Under the pieces are notes generated by a model. The model made no database searches. It was not told the origin of the DNA and worked only from the letters and a program-made list of their open reading frames with translations. Both the position numbers and the translations under genes were made by a program. From positions 186,001-250,000 of the forward strand of contig JAFEMH010002450.1 of NCBI GenBank assembly GCA_022495995.1: a stretch of 64,000 nucleotides of DNA. The letters run 5' to 3'. This document shows positions 32,838-44,275 of this stretch, piece after piece; within the stretch, counting starts at the first letter, position 1, and each line of letters opens with the position of its first letter. The stretch is from Adenophora triphylla var. japonica (Eukaryota; Streptophyta; Magnoliopsida; Asterales; Campanulaceae).

Positions 32838-34182
32838 GTTGGCGACTCTGCTGGGGACTTTTTGTTTTAAAATCTTTTTAAACAAAACAAAAGAATTTTA
32901 AAACGATGATGAGGGTCAAACTTTCATTTTACCCCCTTCTTTAACTGTTGTGTGTGTGTGTGCACGTGCTTCGTTTTTATTTTACAAAAAAAAAATAAAA
33001 ATACAAAAAAAAATGCATCAATATACATCTGTGCATACATTTAAAATTCTTCATAAACTTCTGTTTTACTCAGAAAAAAGAATTTTAGAGACCGCACACT
33101 ACTCGCACTGCTGCCTCGGTTACACCGCACACTACGCACACTGCTGCCTCGGTTACACCGCACGCTACGCGCACTGCTGCCTCGGATACACTGTACACTA
33201 CAACCCTTAACCCGGAGTGGTCTCAGTTGCAGTCCGTTTGGTCTTCCTAGGCCTCTCGGATGCGCACGGGATCATTCCAAACATCCCATCCTAGCCAAGC
33301 GTCAACCCTGCATGTTTGAGTCTTGAGTCACACTCTGTCCAGACTCGGTTGGTTTTTACCCAGTCCGTGTCATACAGCCTGGATACATATACCATGCCGG
33401 TCATTTTTCTGAGTCAAGGCTCGGAACTCAAGATCCCTTGTGCAAGCAAAGCGATGAAAGGTCATGCTAAAATCTTGACCTGATCTTGATTTCCGAAGCT
33501 ACACCCAGACGATGTTCCATCCCGAATATACATACATGCTCACATGACACCATGTCATCACGCCTTTGATACGTAAGCCATGACAATATGACCCAGCCCA
33601 CGCCTAACGTCACAGATCCCTTGCGCAAGCAAGGTAAAGAGAGGTCATGCCGAACTCTTGACCTGATCTTGACTCAGTGGCCGGCTCGGTTCACTATTCA
33701 CATGGCTAACGCATCAAAACGAGCATGACAGGCTCGGTCCTTAGGTTCGATTTTTCTTTTAGGCCGGTGGAAACCGCTTGCCCTATAGGACCCTCGCCCG
33801 GGGCTGTCCACCCTAGGATGTCGAAATACAGGTGCAAAACGAGGGGCTTATAGCCGCACAGATGGTCTCCACTGACCCAGGATCTAGCATAGTTGCGAAA
33901 AAGAAGAGCAATCTTTTCCAACCTACCTAGGACTCTGAGAAAACATGTTTTAAGTAAATTAAAACAACAAAAAAATAAAATATAAAAGAAACGGAAACCG
34001 CATGCCACGTGAGCTTTCCCCCTTTTATCCCGTAAGGTCATTCCTGTGTCTAAACCTTGCCCGTCACCCCCTCCAGCGAACCGAGAGTGGTTGAGAATAA
34101 ACGGGAGCCGCCTTTTAGTATCGAGGTCACAAGGTCCGATAGCCCTTCCGGTTCAACGGTCTGCACGCCGCTACTCTCCCAT
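32838..34182 (+). other. RE3 PBS and leader
   Basis: PBS tggcgactctgctggggac at 32840-32858. The leader holds three copies of a 32-bp ctgctgcctcggttacaccg-like repeat (33095-33190) and a block (33755-33850, including ccctataggaccctcgcccg) that is closely repeated in the RE5 leader (58548-58620). No gene. Confidence 0.75.
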
Positions 34183-35932
34183 GACGGGATCAACAGATAA
34201 CAGTGAGGGAAACGGAACCCCGCCACTAAGGAACCTCCAGACAATGGAGGAGGTGCTGCGAGCCTTCGAAACCATCAAGAAGCGCCAAGAAGAGCAGCAA
34301 GCCTGGATCGTAGACACCTTGCGGCTTCGAGGAACGATTGCGGTTCCCAACCTGACGGAACCTTTGTTCTCATGAGGACGAAGACATACCGGCCCCAGGT
34401 TTCTCAAAGCTATCGGCAAGTTCCGCCTCCGCCAAGCTACGAGATCCCGGCCAACGCAGCGGCTTTTGCTCAAAGCTCCCTCGGGCGTCGGTCAGCGGCT
34501 CAGCATGCCCGCCTCGGCACGGTCGGTTTCCCGGCTCTGCACATCAAGCTCAGTACCAACAGCACACATACGTGCCTGCTCCTCAAGATTCCAATGCATC
34601 TCGGTATCCCCCGGGATTCAATCCTTTTCCTCTATACGAGCCTCGCAACCAAAATCAAAAGTCCCCATGCTTACCAGGGACGGGCATCCCGAGCGGATAT
34701 CCCGACATCTCAAGCTTGCCACACGCTAGTACGCGATTGGGGCTAACGAATCATTTCCCCAGTTCCCAAACACAACCCTTAGCGGACCTGGCAATCACGC
34801 CCTCAACTTCAACACCCCAGGGTATGGGTTGGTATACACTCAACTACCTCCCCAAGACTCCCGAATGGCAATTCCATCAGCCAATCCACCTCCATCTTCG
34901 GTTTCCGTCCCTAAAAACGGTAACCCACCTCAGACAGCTGATCCTCACATGGCTTGGCTTATCGAACAAATGAAGGACATGCAAGGCAAGCTAGCTAGTT
35001 CTCGGAAGGACTCCCTCCTGCCTACTGATTCGAGTAAAGTGGTCCCTCTCCCTCCGAAATTCAGGATGCCGGAAATGGAAAAGTTTGACGGGACAGAATG
35101 CCCTAAAACCCACATCGACACCTATGTCACAGGTATGAGAGCCAAAGGGGCAACCCTCAACGAGATGGCGGATCACTTTCGGCATTCCCTCAAATCCACG
35201 GCACTAAGGTGGTTTTTCAATGTGAAGGCGAAAACCGCTCCACGTGGGATCGAGATCGGTGAAATCTTCCTGGAGAAGTACCGCGCCAACCTTGAATGGG
35301 AGACAAACCGCCATGACACCGCAAGCCACCGAACAAAAGGATGACGAACCGGTGGGCGAGTTCTACAAAAGATGGAACTGGAAGCTAAGCGAGATAATGG
35401 ATCCACTTTCCAAAGAAGAGCGAGATGGACATCTTCCATTCCTGCCTCAAGCCATCTTTGAGGACCTTGATCGGCCATCATTTCTATCCGGATCTCCATG
35501 CCATGGTCAACGCCGGACAAAGTTTGAAAAGACTACGAGTCTTCAAAAGGCAACGGCAACCCCCTGCCTCGTCTTACCGCTACCGAACAAACCTGGCAAC
35601 TTCAACTCTGCCCGACCAAAGGAAAAGAAGCGGCCGGAACAGTCACACTACATTCGTAACGGAGCTCAAGTAAACCGCGATCAAGCAGCCCCAAAGAATA
35701 AAAATCCCCCTCGCTTCCCACAGTTCCAGCATTTAGACAACCTCGAAATGCCCTTGGGTCAAGTATTTGAAGCTTTGGTGAAACGAAATCTTCTCAATCC
35801 GCTCGAGAATTTCCAACCGAAGACTCCCAAACCCAACATGGATATGAGCAAGCACTGCGCCTTCCACAACTACCCCGGCCACACCACCGACAATTGCTTT
35901 GTGCTCAAGCAGGTGGTCCAGGGGGCTCATTG
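34183..35932 (+). pseudogene. RE3 gag, several frameshifts
   Basis: Starts MTGSTDNSEGNG with a heptad-like LQTMEEVLRAFETIKKRQEE. After a frame change a Pro-rich stretch follows, then the core (HMAWLIEQMKDMQGK, then EKFDGTECPKTHIDTYV, then DEPVGEFYKRWNWKLSEI in another frame). The C terminus has a zinc-knuckle-like HCAFHNYPGHTTDNCFVLK. At least three frameshifts. The core resembles the RE1 and RE5 gags. Confidence 0.78.
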
Positions 35933-37500
35933 AGGAGGGAAAATTGGAACGCCCTCGTGGTCCCAATACCATCGGAAATCCATTCCCGAACGACGGGGTA
36001 AACTCAATAGCCTTTGACGAAACTCCAAGCGAGAGCGGGCCCCTGCAATTTCCGAAACCGTCGGCATCTTTGTCCCGCTATGACTGGGAGCGTGAAACCA
36101 GAGTCAAAGGTCTTGTGACCAGGGAATTCGTACAAGAACGCCCAAGGGCAGCTGTCTCCCTACGATCTTTGCCCCAACCAAGGCATACAAATGGATGGAT
36201 TGAACGTTCCCCGAGAGAGGCGGAGTCAAACGGTAGCACGGGAAGCGGTTTAGCCTTCACGGACGATGACTTGCCGATATGTGAGAATCGGCACAACGAA
36301 GCCCTCCTCATCCTCATAAAAATAGAGATGTTCTTCCTCCCGAACGTCTTGATTGATAACGGCTCCGCGAGTCAACATCATCGCTTTGAGCACACTTTGA
36401 AACGACTCCGCATCGACCGCTCCACGATAAGGCCTTCACCTCGGGTAATCCGAGCCTACGATTCCAACGCACGACCAACCGTAGGAGTCATCAATCGAGG
36501 ATCCAATTCGATGCACAAGCTGGAGTCGGTAGAGTTCCAAGTCGTGGAAATCAAACCAACCTTCTACGCCTTCTTTGGGACGACCTTGGATACATCGGAT
36601 GAAAGCGGTATCATCTACTCTTCACCAATGCGTGAAATTCATCAATGCCAATGGAGTGATCGAAGTGATCCGCGGAAGCGGTGTAATGGCAAGTGCTTGG
36701 CCGGCAAGCTACGACCCGGAAGAAGGTCCCGACGTGACCGAATACTCTTCTCCGGATGAGTCTCCTACCCTGTCCCGCTACGAAGTGGATCCTTACATCC
36801 ACGCTCTAAGCCGCGGCAGTGGAAATCGAAGAGCTCATGGGTCGGGATGACAACTACGATATATGCGGCGTGAAGAATGCTTAAGAGAGGATCAAGAGAT
36901 GGACGCCACGATGGAGATTGATCGAGGAGTAGACCACTTACTTCGCCGAAAACCCTCTTGCAAGCGGCTCATCACCGATCCCCGATACAAGACAACCCTC
37001 TAGCCGACACTCTCGAGATCTTACGGGGACGGCCATCACGGCGTAGTTCAATTCAACATTCCGGTGTCAGACCTAGATGAACAGTGGCGCAACCTCCTCC
37101 AAGGCCTAATCGGGAAGGAGATATAGCATGCCTCGAATCGGACATTGTAAATGTCGTCCAAGCAAAGATCCCGAGATAAAGAGGCGGATTCTATGAAAGT
37201 GATCAACATCGGCAAGAATCAACTCCGAATCGGCGAATGCTTCGCCCTCTTAGAAGTAGCCCTCGGCGACTTCTATAATCAAAAACCCCAAGGACTCGGT
37301 GGCAACACTAATGGAGGGACATCATCGGGGAGCAACCAAAACCTCCGCGATACGGTTTGAAATCGAACCGCATGCAAGCTATTTTCCGGGACTCATGCCA
37401 AGGGAAGATTGGCAACCTAAACCAGCACCACTCCCTCTAGAGCTACAGCCATCCGAGAGTAATGAAGCCTGGTCCAATCCCTCGTCGCCTATAGTCTAGC
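35933..37500 (+). pseudogene. RE3 protease and pro-pol linker
   Basis: The aspartic protease active site reads VLIDNGSA near 36345-36370. The second motif is split by a frameshift (GRPWIH at about 36578). A degraded linker follows with stops to about 37500. Where reverse transcriptase and RNase H should start, 37500-37790 instead holds T-rich non-coding sequence. Confidence 0.7.
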
Positions 37501-37789
37501 TTCGAGTCTTGTTGTCTGTGAGTTCACATCTTTTGAGTCTGTTGACGGCTTTACGCCCAACGATTGTGAGTCTTTGATCAACAATGTACAGTCTTCACGC
37601 TTTCAATAAAAGGTCCAACCTTTCTAAAAAATCATTTCATTGCATCTTTAACAAATGATGATGTTAACTAATCAAAACAGTTAATAACAATTCATCTATA
37701 CAAAAGGCAAACACATTAATTGAATAAATGCATCAAGCAAACGTTTAAGCATGTTGTCAAACGAGAGAAAAACCGGGCCCAAGCTGCCG

Positions 37790-39133
37790 AGGAGGTTTTA
37801 ATCACAACGATTTGCAAGATTCTTTGAAGAGCCAAGAGACGCAAGTCAGACGCCATTTCCAGCACAGACCAGATCTTCCAATACCTCAAGAACGGGGAAA
37901 TCACCTTCATGAACAAGGAAGGCCCACACACAGAAGGGGTCAAAGCCAAGAGAATCATGGCCCTAAAACGCCTCGCCTCTCACTTCGTCATCCTCGGAGA
38001 CATGCTATATAAGAAACGATACCATGGACCACTCCTACGCTGCATCAGCCAGGAAGAAGCAAACAAGTTCATGAACGAAGTCCACAATGGGGCTTGCGGT
38101 CCCCACATGAACGCCAGAGCCCTGATGCACATCATTCTCAGGATGGGCTACTACTGGATCTCCATGGAGGCAGATTGCATCCACTTTGTCCGAAGCTGCG
38201 ACAAGTGTCAACGGTTCTCCAACCTCAATCATCTGCCGCCCCACGACCTCTACTGCATGACTACACCCTGGCCATTTGCCATCTGGGGAATTGACATCAT
38301 CGGGAAAATTGCTCTGCCAGGCAGCAACGGTCACGAGTTCATCTTAGTAGCCATCGACTACTTCACCAAATGGGTCGAAGCCAAGTCCTACAAGGTACTC
38401 ACCTCCAAGAAGGTCGCGCATTTCCTCAAGGAAAACATCATCTGCCGATACGGCATCCCAAATGAGGTCATATCAGACAATGGCTCACACTTCGAGGGGG
38501 AATTCGACAGACTGCTGGCTGAATTCAAGATCACACGCCACAAATCTTCTCCCTACCGGCCACAAACAAACGGCGCCGTGGAAGCAGCAAACAAAACCCT
38601 CGAACGGATCATCCGAAAAATGACCACCCGAGGACGAGATTGGCCCGAGAAGCTGCACCTTGCACTTTGGGGCTACCGCACATCAGTCAGAACAGCCACG
38701 GGAGAAACCCCATTCGCCCTGACATACGGGATGGAAGCAGTCCTTCCCATTGAACTGGAAATTCCCTCACTCCGAGTCTTCTTTGAAAAATGACATCAAC
38801 GAAGTTGAATGGCTCCGAAGCCGACATGACGAATTGGCTCTGCTAGACGAGCGACGACTAAAGGCCATGGAACACGTCCGAGCCTATCAAAGCAGGATGG
38901 CCAGAGCTTTCGACAAGAAAGTCAAGTCCCGAGACATCAGGGAAGGCGACCTTGTACTCAAAGAAAAGCCTCCCACTCGAACCAACCCACTGGGAAAATG
39001 GGAACCCACATGGATCAGCCCTTTCGTGGTCCAAAAGATCTTCTCCGGAGGTGCCATGAAGCTGACAGACCTAGACGGCAATCCCTTCATGAATCCAGTC
39101 AACGGAAGCAAACTTCGCAGATACTTCGCCTGA
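37790..39133 (+). pseudogene. RE3 integrase, one frameshift
   Basis: Inserts retrotransposon DNA into the genome. The first residues are the RNase H-integrase linker. The H2C2 zinc finger (H in NEVHNGACGPH, then CDKCQ) leads into the core, with catalytic Asp in WGIDIIGKI, Asp in ISDNGSHFE and Glu in NGAVEAANK. The open frame is 37909-38793. A +1 change near 38788 moves the C-terminal domain (LLDERRLKAMEHVRAYQ, then REGDLVLKE, ending KLRRYFA) to the frame 38750-39133. No chromodomain follows, as in the Tat lineage. RE4 carries the matching C-terminal part. Confidence 0.9.
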
Positions 39134-39173
39134 AGAAGAACAACTGTGCATCTCTTGGCACTCCATGTAGTGT

Positions 39174-39221
39174 CGAACTACGCAGACCTGAGCCCTCTAG
39201 TCCGGGGGAACGTAGGCAACC
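39174..39221 (+). other. Conserved CTACG hairpin motif, RE3
   Basis: cgaactacg ... ccct-ctagtccg-gggg ... acgtaggcaacc, 40 bp after the integrase stop. Outer stem ctacg/cgtag; inner stem with one G-U pair. Confidence 0.75.
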
Positions 39222-39948
39222 TTAATTGGTCCGGTCTAAAAATACACAAAAAAGTCAAAAGTTTGAATGTCAATCAAGACCTCCATCAAGCTATGCACTT
39301 TTCAAGAACACGCCCCAACGTCACCTTGACCAAGTCAAACGACGGCGGCAACATCAAAGGACATCCGAGGGTCACTCAGCATCAAACGACTGACTCATGT
39401 CTGCTTCCAAGCCAGGGGCTTGTCTTCGCCCTCACGCGCTTAAAAAAAAAAAAAGAGCTCGAGCAAGGGCTCACAAAAAAAAAGAGCTCGAGCAAGGGCT
39501 CACAAAAAAAAAACAATAAGAAAAAAACCAAAAATATAAAAAAAAGAGCTCAAGCAGAAGCTACAAAAAAGAGGTCAAGAGCCCGACGCCAACAAGAGGC
39601 AAGGAAGCTACGAAAAAGACCGTCACAACGACTTGTCAAGGGATCATCCAAACAGCCAAGCACAAAGCCTAAGCAAAGGGGATTGCCGTCATGGCCTGCA
39701 TCGGTCATGCAAATGCAACGTAAAAGTTCAAAGATGGACGCCGACAAGGTGCACAAAAGACACAAAGGCAAACAAGAGATCTTGCGTCTCGACAAAGCTT
39801 TAAAAGTAAATCATAAATCACAAACGGTTACAACATTTCTTGATGAGTTCAAGCACGGTCTACTCTCAAGTTCACAACATGCTAAAAGACAGCTTAATAC
39901 ATTTAACAAATAATGTGTTTACAATGCAATGAATGGATACCTAGGAGG
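39222..39948 (+). other. RE3 region after pol, with A-rich gagctcgagcaagggctc repeats
   Basis: A block at 39315-39400 is repeated in RE5 (62600-62690). Near 39450-39560 A-runs alternate with gagctcgagcaagggctcac-like units. The Lys-rich open frame here is a by-product of the A-runs. Confidence 0.6.
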
Positions 39949-40729
39949 TCATTCCGCGCCATCTGCGCTTGTCCCCTCGCCATTCTTCCCTTTCTTCCCT
40001 CGTCCCCGGCGAGTCTTCTTTCGCTCAACGCGAACCAACTCTGCGTCTCTCAGTCCGAGATCAGGGGTCCTCCCCGTAGAGTCAAACAATCCAGCAGCTC
40101 TCAGGGCTTCATTCGCCCGTGCTTCGGCTCGGATCTCCTCCCTGCGAGTCTGTAGAAGAGGACCTCTCCCCGTCAGTTGGTCAACTCTAGTCTCGTAGTC
40201 AAACAAAGTGTCTCCCGTCACATCCTGAGGGTCAGACCAGGCTTCACTCCTAAGGCAATAGCTACTACGGCAATCGGGTCCCAGAATCGCTACACGCCTG
40301 CTCTCCAAAGTCACTTGGGACTGCCCAACACGCTGCTCATACCGGGCCGGAGTGCGAGTCGTCAATACGACACTCTCCCGACGTCTAAGGAGCACCACAG
40401 GAGGGAAAGCGGAATATTTCCATACCCTCAGAAAATACAAGAAAGCACCTGGAGCTGCCATACAAAGAGGAGCTATCTCCGTAGTAGCAAGGTCATCCCA
40501 GCCCAACAAAGGCTCCTGCTTCATCCCAAACTGCCGGGAAACAAGCGACGGAATATAGAAGGAGGACCAAGATAAACCTGGAACTCTGACAACATAGGAC
40601 CCTTCATGAAAGACCCTCCTAGTCTCAATCCTCCAGTGGGGAACCCACCAACGGATCTGATGCGTACCAAGCTGTGCCATCCATCTCTCCCAGGCGAACT
40701 GATCCATATCCAACACAAGAGGTCGCTGA
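39949..40729 (-). pseudogene. RE3 antisense ORF (DUF7745-like), cut by RE4
   Basis: On the strand opposite to RE3 pol, about 260 residues up to a stop at 39949. Motifs: WERWMAQLG, GSYVVRVPG, SLVSRQFGMKQEPL, WKYSAFPPVVLLRRR, then a basic tail. It aligns along its length with the RE4 ORF at 48513-49348 (WERWMA, RQFGLEQVPL, WRYDVFPPRVILERQ, TDYEAYV). Pattern and order fit the plant DUF7745 family of mobile-domain-like proteins, as I remember it. The N-terminal half would have lain beyond 40730 and was lost in the deletion. Antisense extra ORFs between pol and the 3' LTR are known for Tat-lineage elements. Confidence 0.75.
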
Positions 40730-42473
40730 TGTGATGATGTGCCATTCGCGGGAAAATTCGATTTTTCGTTTCTTTGAAAACCAAATAAAACCGGAAAACG
40801 GAGTCGCCACGCCATTTTTGTTTTAAGCGGCCAAAACTTTGAAAAATGCCCGAGATTAGAGATTTGGGTTCGGAGGTCATGTTACACGCCGGGAAGGACG
40901 TTAGTGTGCACCCGGAATGCCTCGTAAAACGAGTCTTCCAAGCTGAAAATCATTTGTGTGTGTGTGTGTGTTTTGGCCAAAATAAGTTGAAACTCAGAAA
41001 AGTAAAAATTGGAAATTCTTTATTAGACTTTGGTAAGATCCCATGATTTTTGGTGTGATTTTTGGGTAGAGTTTTGGTGCTCAAAAGATTTTTGGAAGTT
41101 GAAGAGCACTTTTGCCAGAATGAAAAAGGCAGTGGACACTTGATTTTGAAATAGATTTAAGGGCTTCAAAACTTCATAATCTGAGAAAACTCAGAGAATG
41201 AAAGTTGTTCCAGACACCTTAAATAAGATTTCTGTGAAATAAGTTTCCATTTTGGAGAAGATTTGAGGACTCAAAACCTTCTGGAAATCTCAGATATGAG
41301 ATCTGGACTCCCAGAGACTGGTGATCTGACCTTCAAAAGAAAATTTGAAAAAGGGAGTTTTACTCACGTAAAAATTAAAGTAAAAATATTTCTGGAAATC
41401 TCTGGATGTTGGCTACAAAAAGTATTTTGTAGTCAACACCAAATTCCAAGTTTATCTGTGTCCAAAAATTTATATCATGGACTGGGGTCTTAGAAAATTG
41501 CTACTGGACAGCAACTTCTCAAGAAGGAAAACATGATTTTAAAGGGGGTTTTGCATCCATGCTTGTCCCCATTTCCCTAGGTTTTGATTAGTGATCACTT
41601 GACATTTTAGTGGTGAATCAACTATATCAAACCATCCTTGGGGTACATTAAGACTAAGCATTTCATTTGCTTGGGAAGGGGAATTTTATCCTTTGAAAAT
41701 GAGATTTGATGTATGAAAATGATTTTTTAGGGTTTTGAAAATGTGTTTTCTTTGAAAAAAAGTAAGAACACTTTGAAAATAATGTTGATCCTTGTAGAAG
41801 ATCATCCATGGAGATGAACTTCCATGGTGATCTTCTTGGATCTAAGACAAGAAGATGAATGAACTACATTTTGTAGCTTGAAAATGCATGCATGGATGAG
41901 AGATTTAGAGTAAGAAGAGGGAGGTTATACCTATCTTCTTTGTGTTTTGGAGCTTTGGCTTTGAATGTAAGAGTGTTTGAGGCTTTGAATATGATAGTGA
42001 GTGAGTGAGATTTGGAAAGATAATCAAGAGAAAAGAGTGACAATTCAAGGGAATTCTCACTATTTTCTCAAGTATTTTCGCCAAGGTGCAACTGTGGATT
42101 GTGTTCTCTCTCTTCTATTTTTGAGACTGGAGGGCTCAATTTATAGCCCTCTGAAAAATGCAAACATGTCCGCGCGGATGGGATCTTCAGCGTGCACTGT
42201 TCATTAAATGCTGCTTCAGGCTTTGGACACAAGGAATATTTTTCAAAAAAAATCAAATTAACAGCCAGTTTTTGTTCCAGCCATTTCTATTTTTGGTTTT
42301 TCTTATTTATTTTACTTTTTTGATTCCTTTCCTTGGTTTATCCTTAAATAACAATGCCCACTTTGCCCTTGCTTTGTTAGAAATGTTAGGAATGTTAGGA
42401 ATTGTTAGGAATGTTATAACTTTCGTTAATTTTCTAACGAAAATTCTAACAAGCTCAAATTGGAGCACTTACA
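40730..42473 (-). repeat. RE4 3' LTR (1744 bp)
   Basis: Minus-strand start tgtaagtgctccaat and end catcaca. Homologous end to end with the LTR at 55633-57480 in the opposite orientation. Palindrome tccgcgcgga at 42169-42178, 23 bp upstream (minus sense) of the TATA box tataaatt (42138-42145). PBS-like gagtcgccac at 40801-40810; (GT)n near 40955-40970. Confidence 0.9.
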
Positions 42474-42660
42474 GTAGCCCCTCGGCGACGGCGCTTTCGA
42501 AGGAAGCGGGGTCATCGATAAGAGTAAGGCTCCATATTTGGCAGGATGATCAAGTGATCGAGTGGCTGAACCTATTCAATAGGCTACCTACGTATCCTTA
42601 AGAGGAATCAAGCCAGTCGAAGTTCGGGTCTTTGACCCTGGAGATGATGGTGTTTTAGGT
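42474..42660 (-). other. RE4 purine tract and CTACG hairpin
   Basis: Minus-strand gccgaggggctac directly precedes the LTR and matches the RE1 tract. A CTACG hairpin (42582-42627) lies 109 bp in; its outer stem here has cttcg against cgtag, one mismatch. Confidence 0.7.
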
Positions 42661-43050
42661 GCCTCGAACCTGATGAGCGAGTTTTGCAGTCGGTTGCTGG
42701 AAAGAAACTCTGCTGGGGATAAGAGATGACCATTTTCGGTCGGATGGCTGAAATTGTATATCCGCTCTGCTGGGGATAGGAAAGACCATTTTAGGTTTGA
42801 TGGCTATCCGCTCTGCTGGGGATAGGAATGACCATTTTCGGTCGGATGGCTATCCGCTCTGCTGGGGATAGGAATGACCATTTTCGGTCGGATGGCTGAA
42901 ATTGTATATCCGCTCTGCTGGGGATAGGAAAGACCATTTTAGGTTTGATGGCTATCCGCTCTGCTGGGGATAGGAATGACCATTTTCGATCGGATGGCTA
43001 TCCGCTCTGCTGGGGATAGGAATGACCATTTTCGGTCGGATGACTGAACC
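42661..43050. repeat. RE4 array 1: seven units with CTCTGCTGGGGAT
   Basis: Units of 46 or 56-57 bp, like tatccgctctgctggggata followed by gaccattttcggtcggatgg. The core starts at 42708, 42765, 42811, 42857, 42913, 42959 and 43005. In plus sense the core equals the PBS core of this element group. Confidence 0.9.
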
Positions 43051-43058
43051 TAATGATA

Positions 43059-43103
43059 GGCTACCTACGTATCCTTAAGAGGAATCAAGCCAGTCGTAGT
43101 TCG
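43059..43103 (-). other. Conserved CTACG hairpin motif, RE4 copy between arrays 1 and 2
   Basis: Minus-strand sense: cgaactacg ... cct-ctta-agg ... acgtaggtagcc. Outer stem ctacg/cgtag. Confidence 0.75.
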
Positions 43104-43107
43104 GGTC

Positions 43108-43385
43108 TTTGACCCTGGAGATGATGGCGTTTTAGGTGCCTCGAACCTTGAATATGGCGTTTTAGGTGCCTCGGACCTTGATGATGATGGCGTTTTAGGT
43201 GCCTCGGACCTTGATGATGATGGCGTTTTAGGTGCCTCGGACCTTTGGAGATGATGGCGTTTTAGGTGCCTCGGACCTTGATAATGATGGCGTTTTAGGT
43301 GCCTCGGACCTGGATGGTGATGGCGTTTTAGGTGCCTCGGACCTGGATGATGATGGCTTTTTAGGTGCCTCAAACCTTAATTTGA
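43108..43385. repeat. RE4 array 2: about eight units of 33 bp
   Basis: Unit gatgatggcgttttaggtgc followed by ctcggacctt; an isolated similar unit lies at 42643-42675. The open frames across it are accidental. Confidence 0.9.
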
Positions 43386-43462
43386 AAAGGCCTTTCGGTG
43401 GACTTCGTCTGCTGCCGAAGGAGAGGGTGACCGTTTTGGTCGGGAGGCTGGACCTAATGATA

Positions 43463-43507
43463 GGCTACCTACGTATCCCTAGTGGGAATCAAGCCCTTTC
43501 GTAGTTC
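43463..43507 (-). other. Conserved CTACG hairpin motif, RE4 copy between arrays 2 and 3
   Basis: Minus-strand sense: cgaactacg ... ccc-acta-ggg ... acgtaggtagcc. The inner stem ccc/ggg replaces cct/agg of the previous copy, a compensatory change. Confidence 0.75.
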
Positions 43508-43559
43508 GAAATCTGCTCGAGATTCCGTTGGCTTTTGGGATTCCGTTGACTTTGTTGGG

Positions 43560-43995
43560 GATTTTGTTAGCCTTTGCTGGGGAAAAATCAGACGTATTTA
43601 TCGGGGAAATCAGTCTTACGTTTGACTGCCGGGGGAAAGATACGGGATTCGGTTATCTTTCTCGGGGAAATCGGTCTTACGTTTGACTGCCGGGGGATAA
43701 TTTTGATGAAAGATACGGGATTCCGTTATCTTTCTAGGGAGAATCGAACTTACGTTTGACTGCCGGGGAATAATTTTGATGAAAGATACGGGATTCCGTT
43801 ATCTTTCTCGGGGAGATCGGTCTTACGTTTGACTGTCGGGGAGTGATTTTGATGAAAGAAACGGGATTCCGTTATCTTTCTTGGGAAGATCGGACTTACG
43901 TTTGACTGCCGTTGAATGATTTTGATGAAAGAAACGGGATTCCGTTATCTTTCTCGGGGAGATTGAACTTACGTTTTACTGCCGTTGATGATTTT
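43560..43995. repeat. RE4 array 3: six units of about 73 bp
   Basis: Units contain acgggattccgttatctttc and cttacgtttgactgccg; the latter is near 43616, 43677, 43750, 43823, 43898 and 43970. Confidence 0.88.
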
Positions 43996-44079
43996 CTTGA
44001 AAGGGGGTTGACTTTGGTTAACTTTGGTTAAGTTGAGGACTAAACTGCAGAGTCCTGGATTTTTAAAGGGCAAAAGGGT

Positions 44080-44275
44080 CATTTTGACCCTTACAATCCG
44101 CGCCATCCGCGCGGATAGGGTTGAATTCCCAGGCTGTTTTAATGAGGGCCGCCCCCTCCCTTCTTCTTCCTCACTTTTCCAGATTTTCGAGAGAGAGACG
44201 AGGGGGAGAGACCAAAACCGCCATTTTTGGCTTAAAAACCTTAAAATTCTTCCGATTTCTTCGATTTTTGAAGCA
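44080..44275 (+). promoter_or_regulatory. Likely promoter and leader of the antisense PMD gene
   Basis: Carries the palindrome tccgcgcgga at 44106-44115, the same 10 bp found upstream of the RE4 and RE5 LTR TATA boxes and of the second antisense gene. A C/T-rich leader (44150-44180) precedes the ATG at 44276. No clear TATA box. Confidence 0.5.

Noticed and set aside
39146..39913. 255-residue Lys-rich ORF after the RE3 integrase
   Set aside because: Caused by A-run repeats; the frame is not kept in RE5, where the matching region has another array.
42661..43400. CRISPR-like regular repeats
   Set aside because: Repeats are head to tail without unique spacers, inside a plant retrotransposon.
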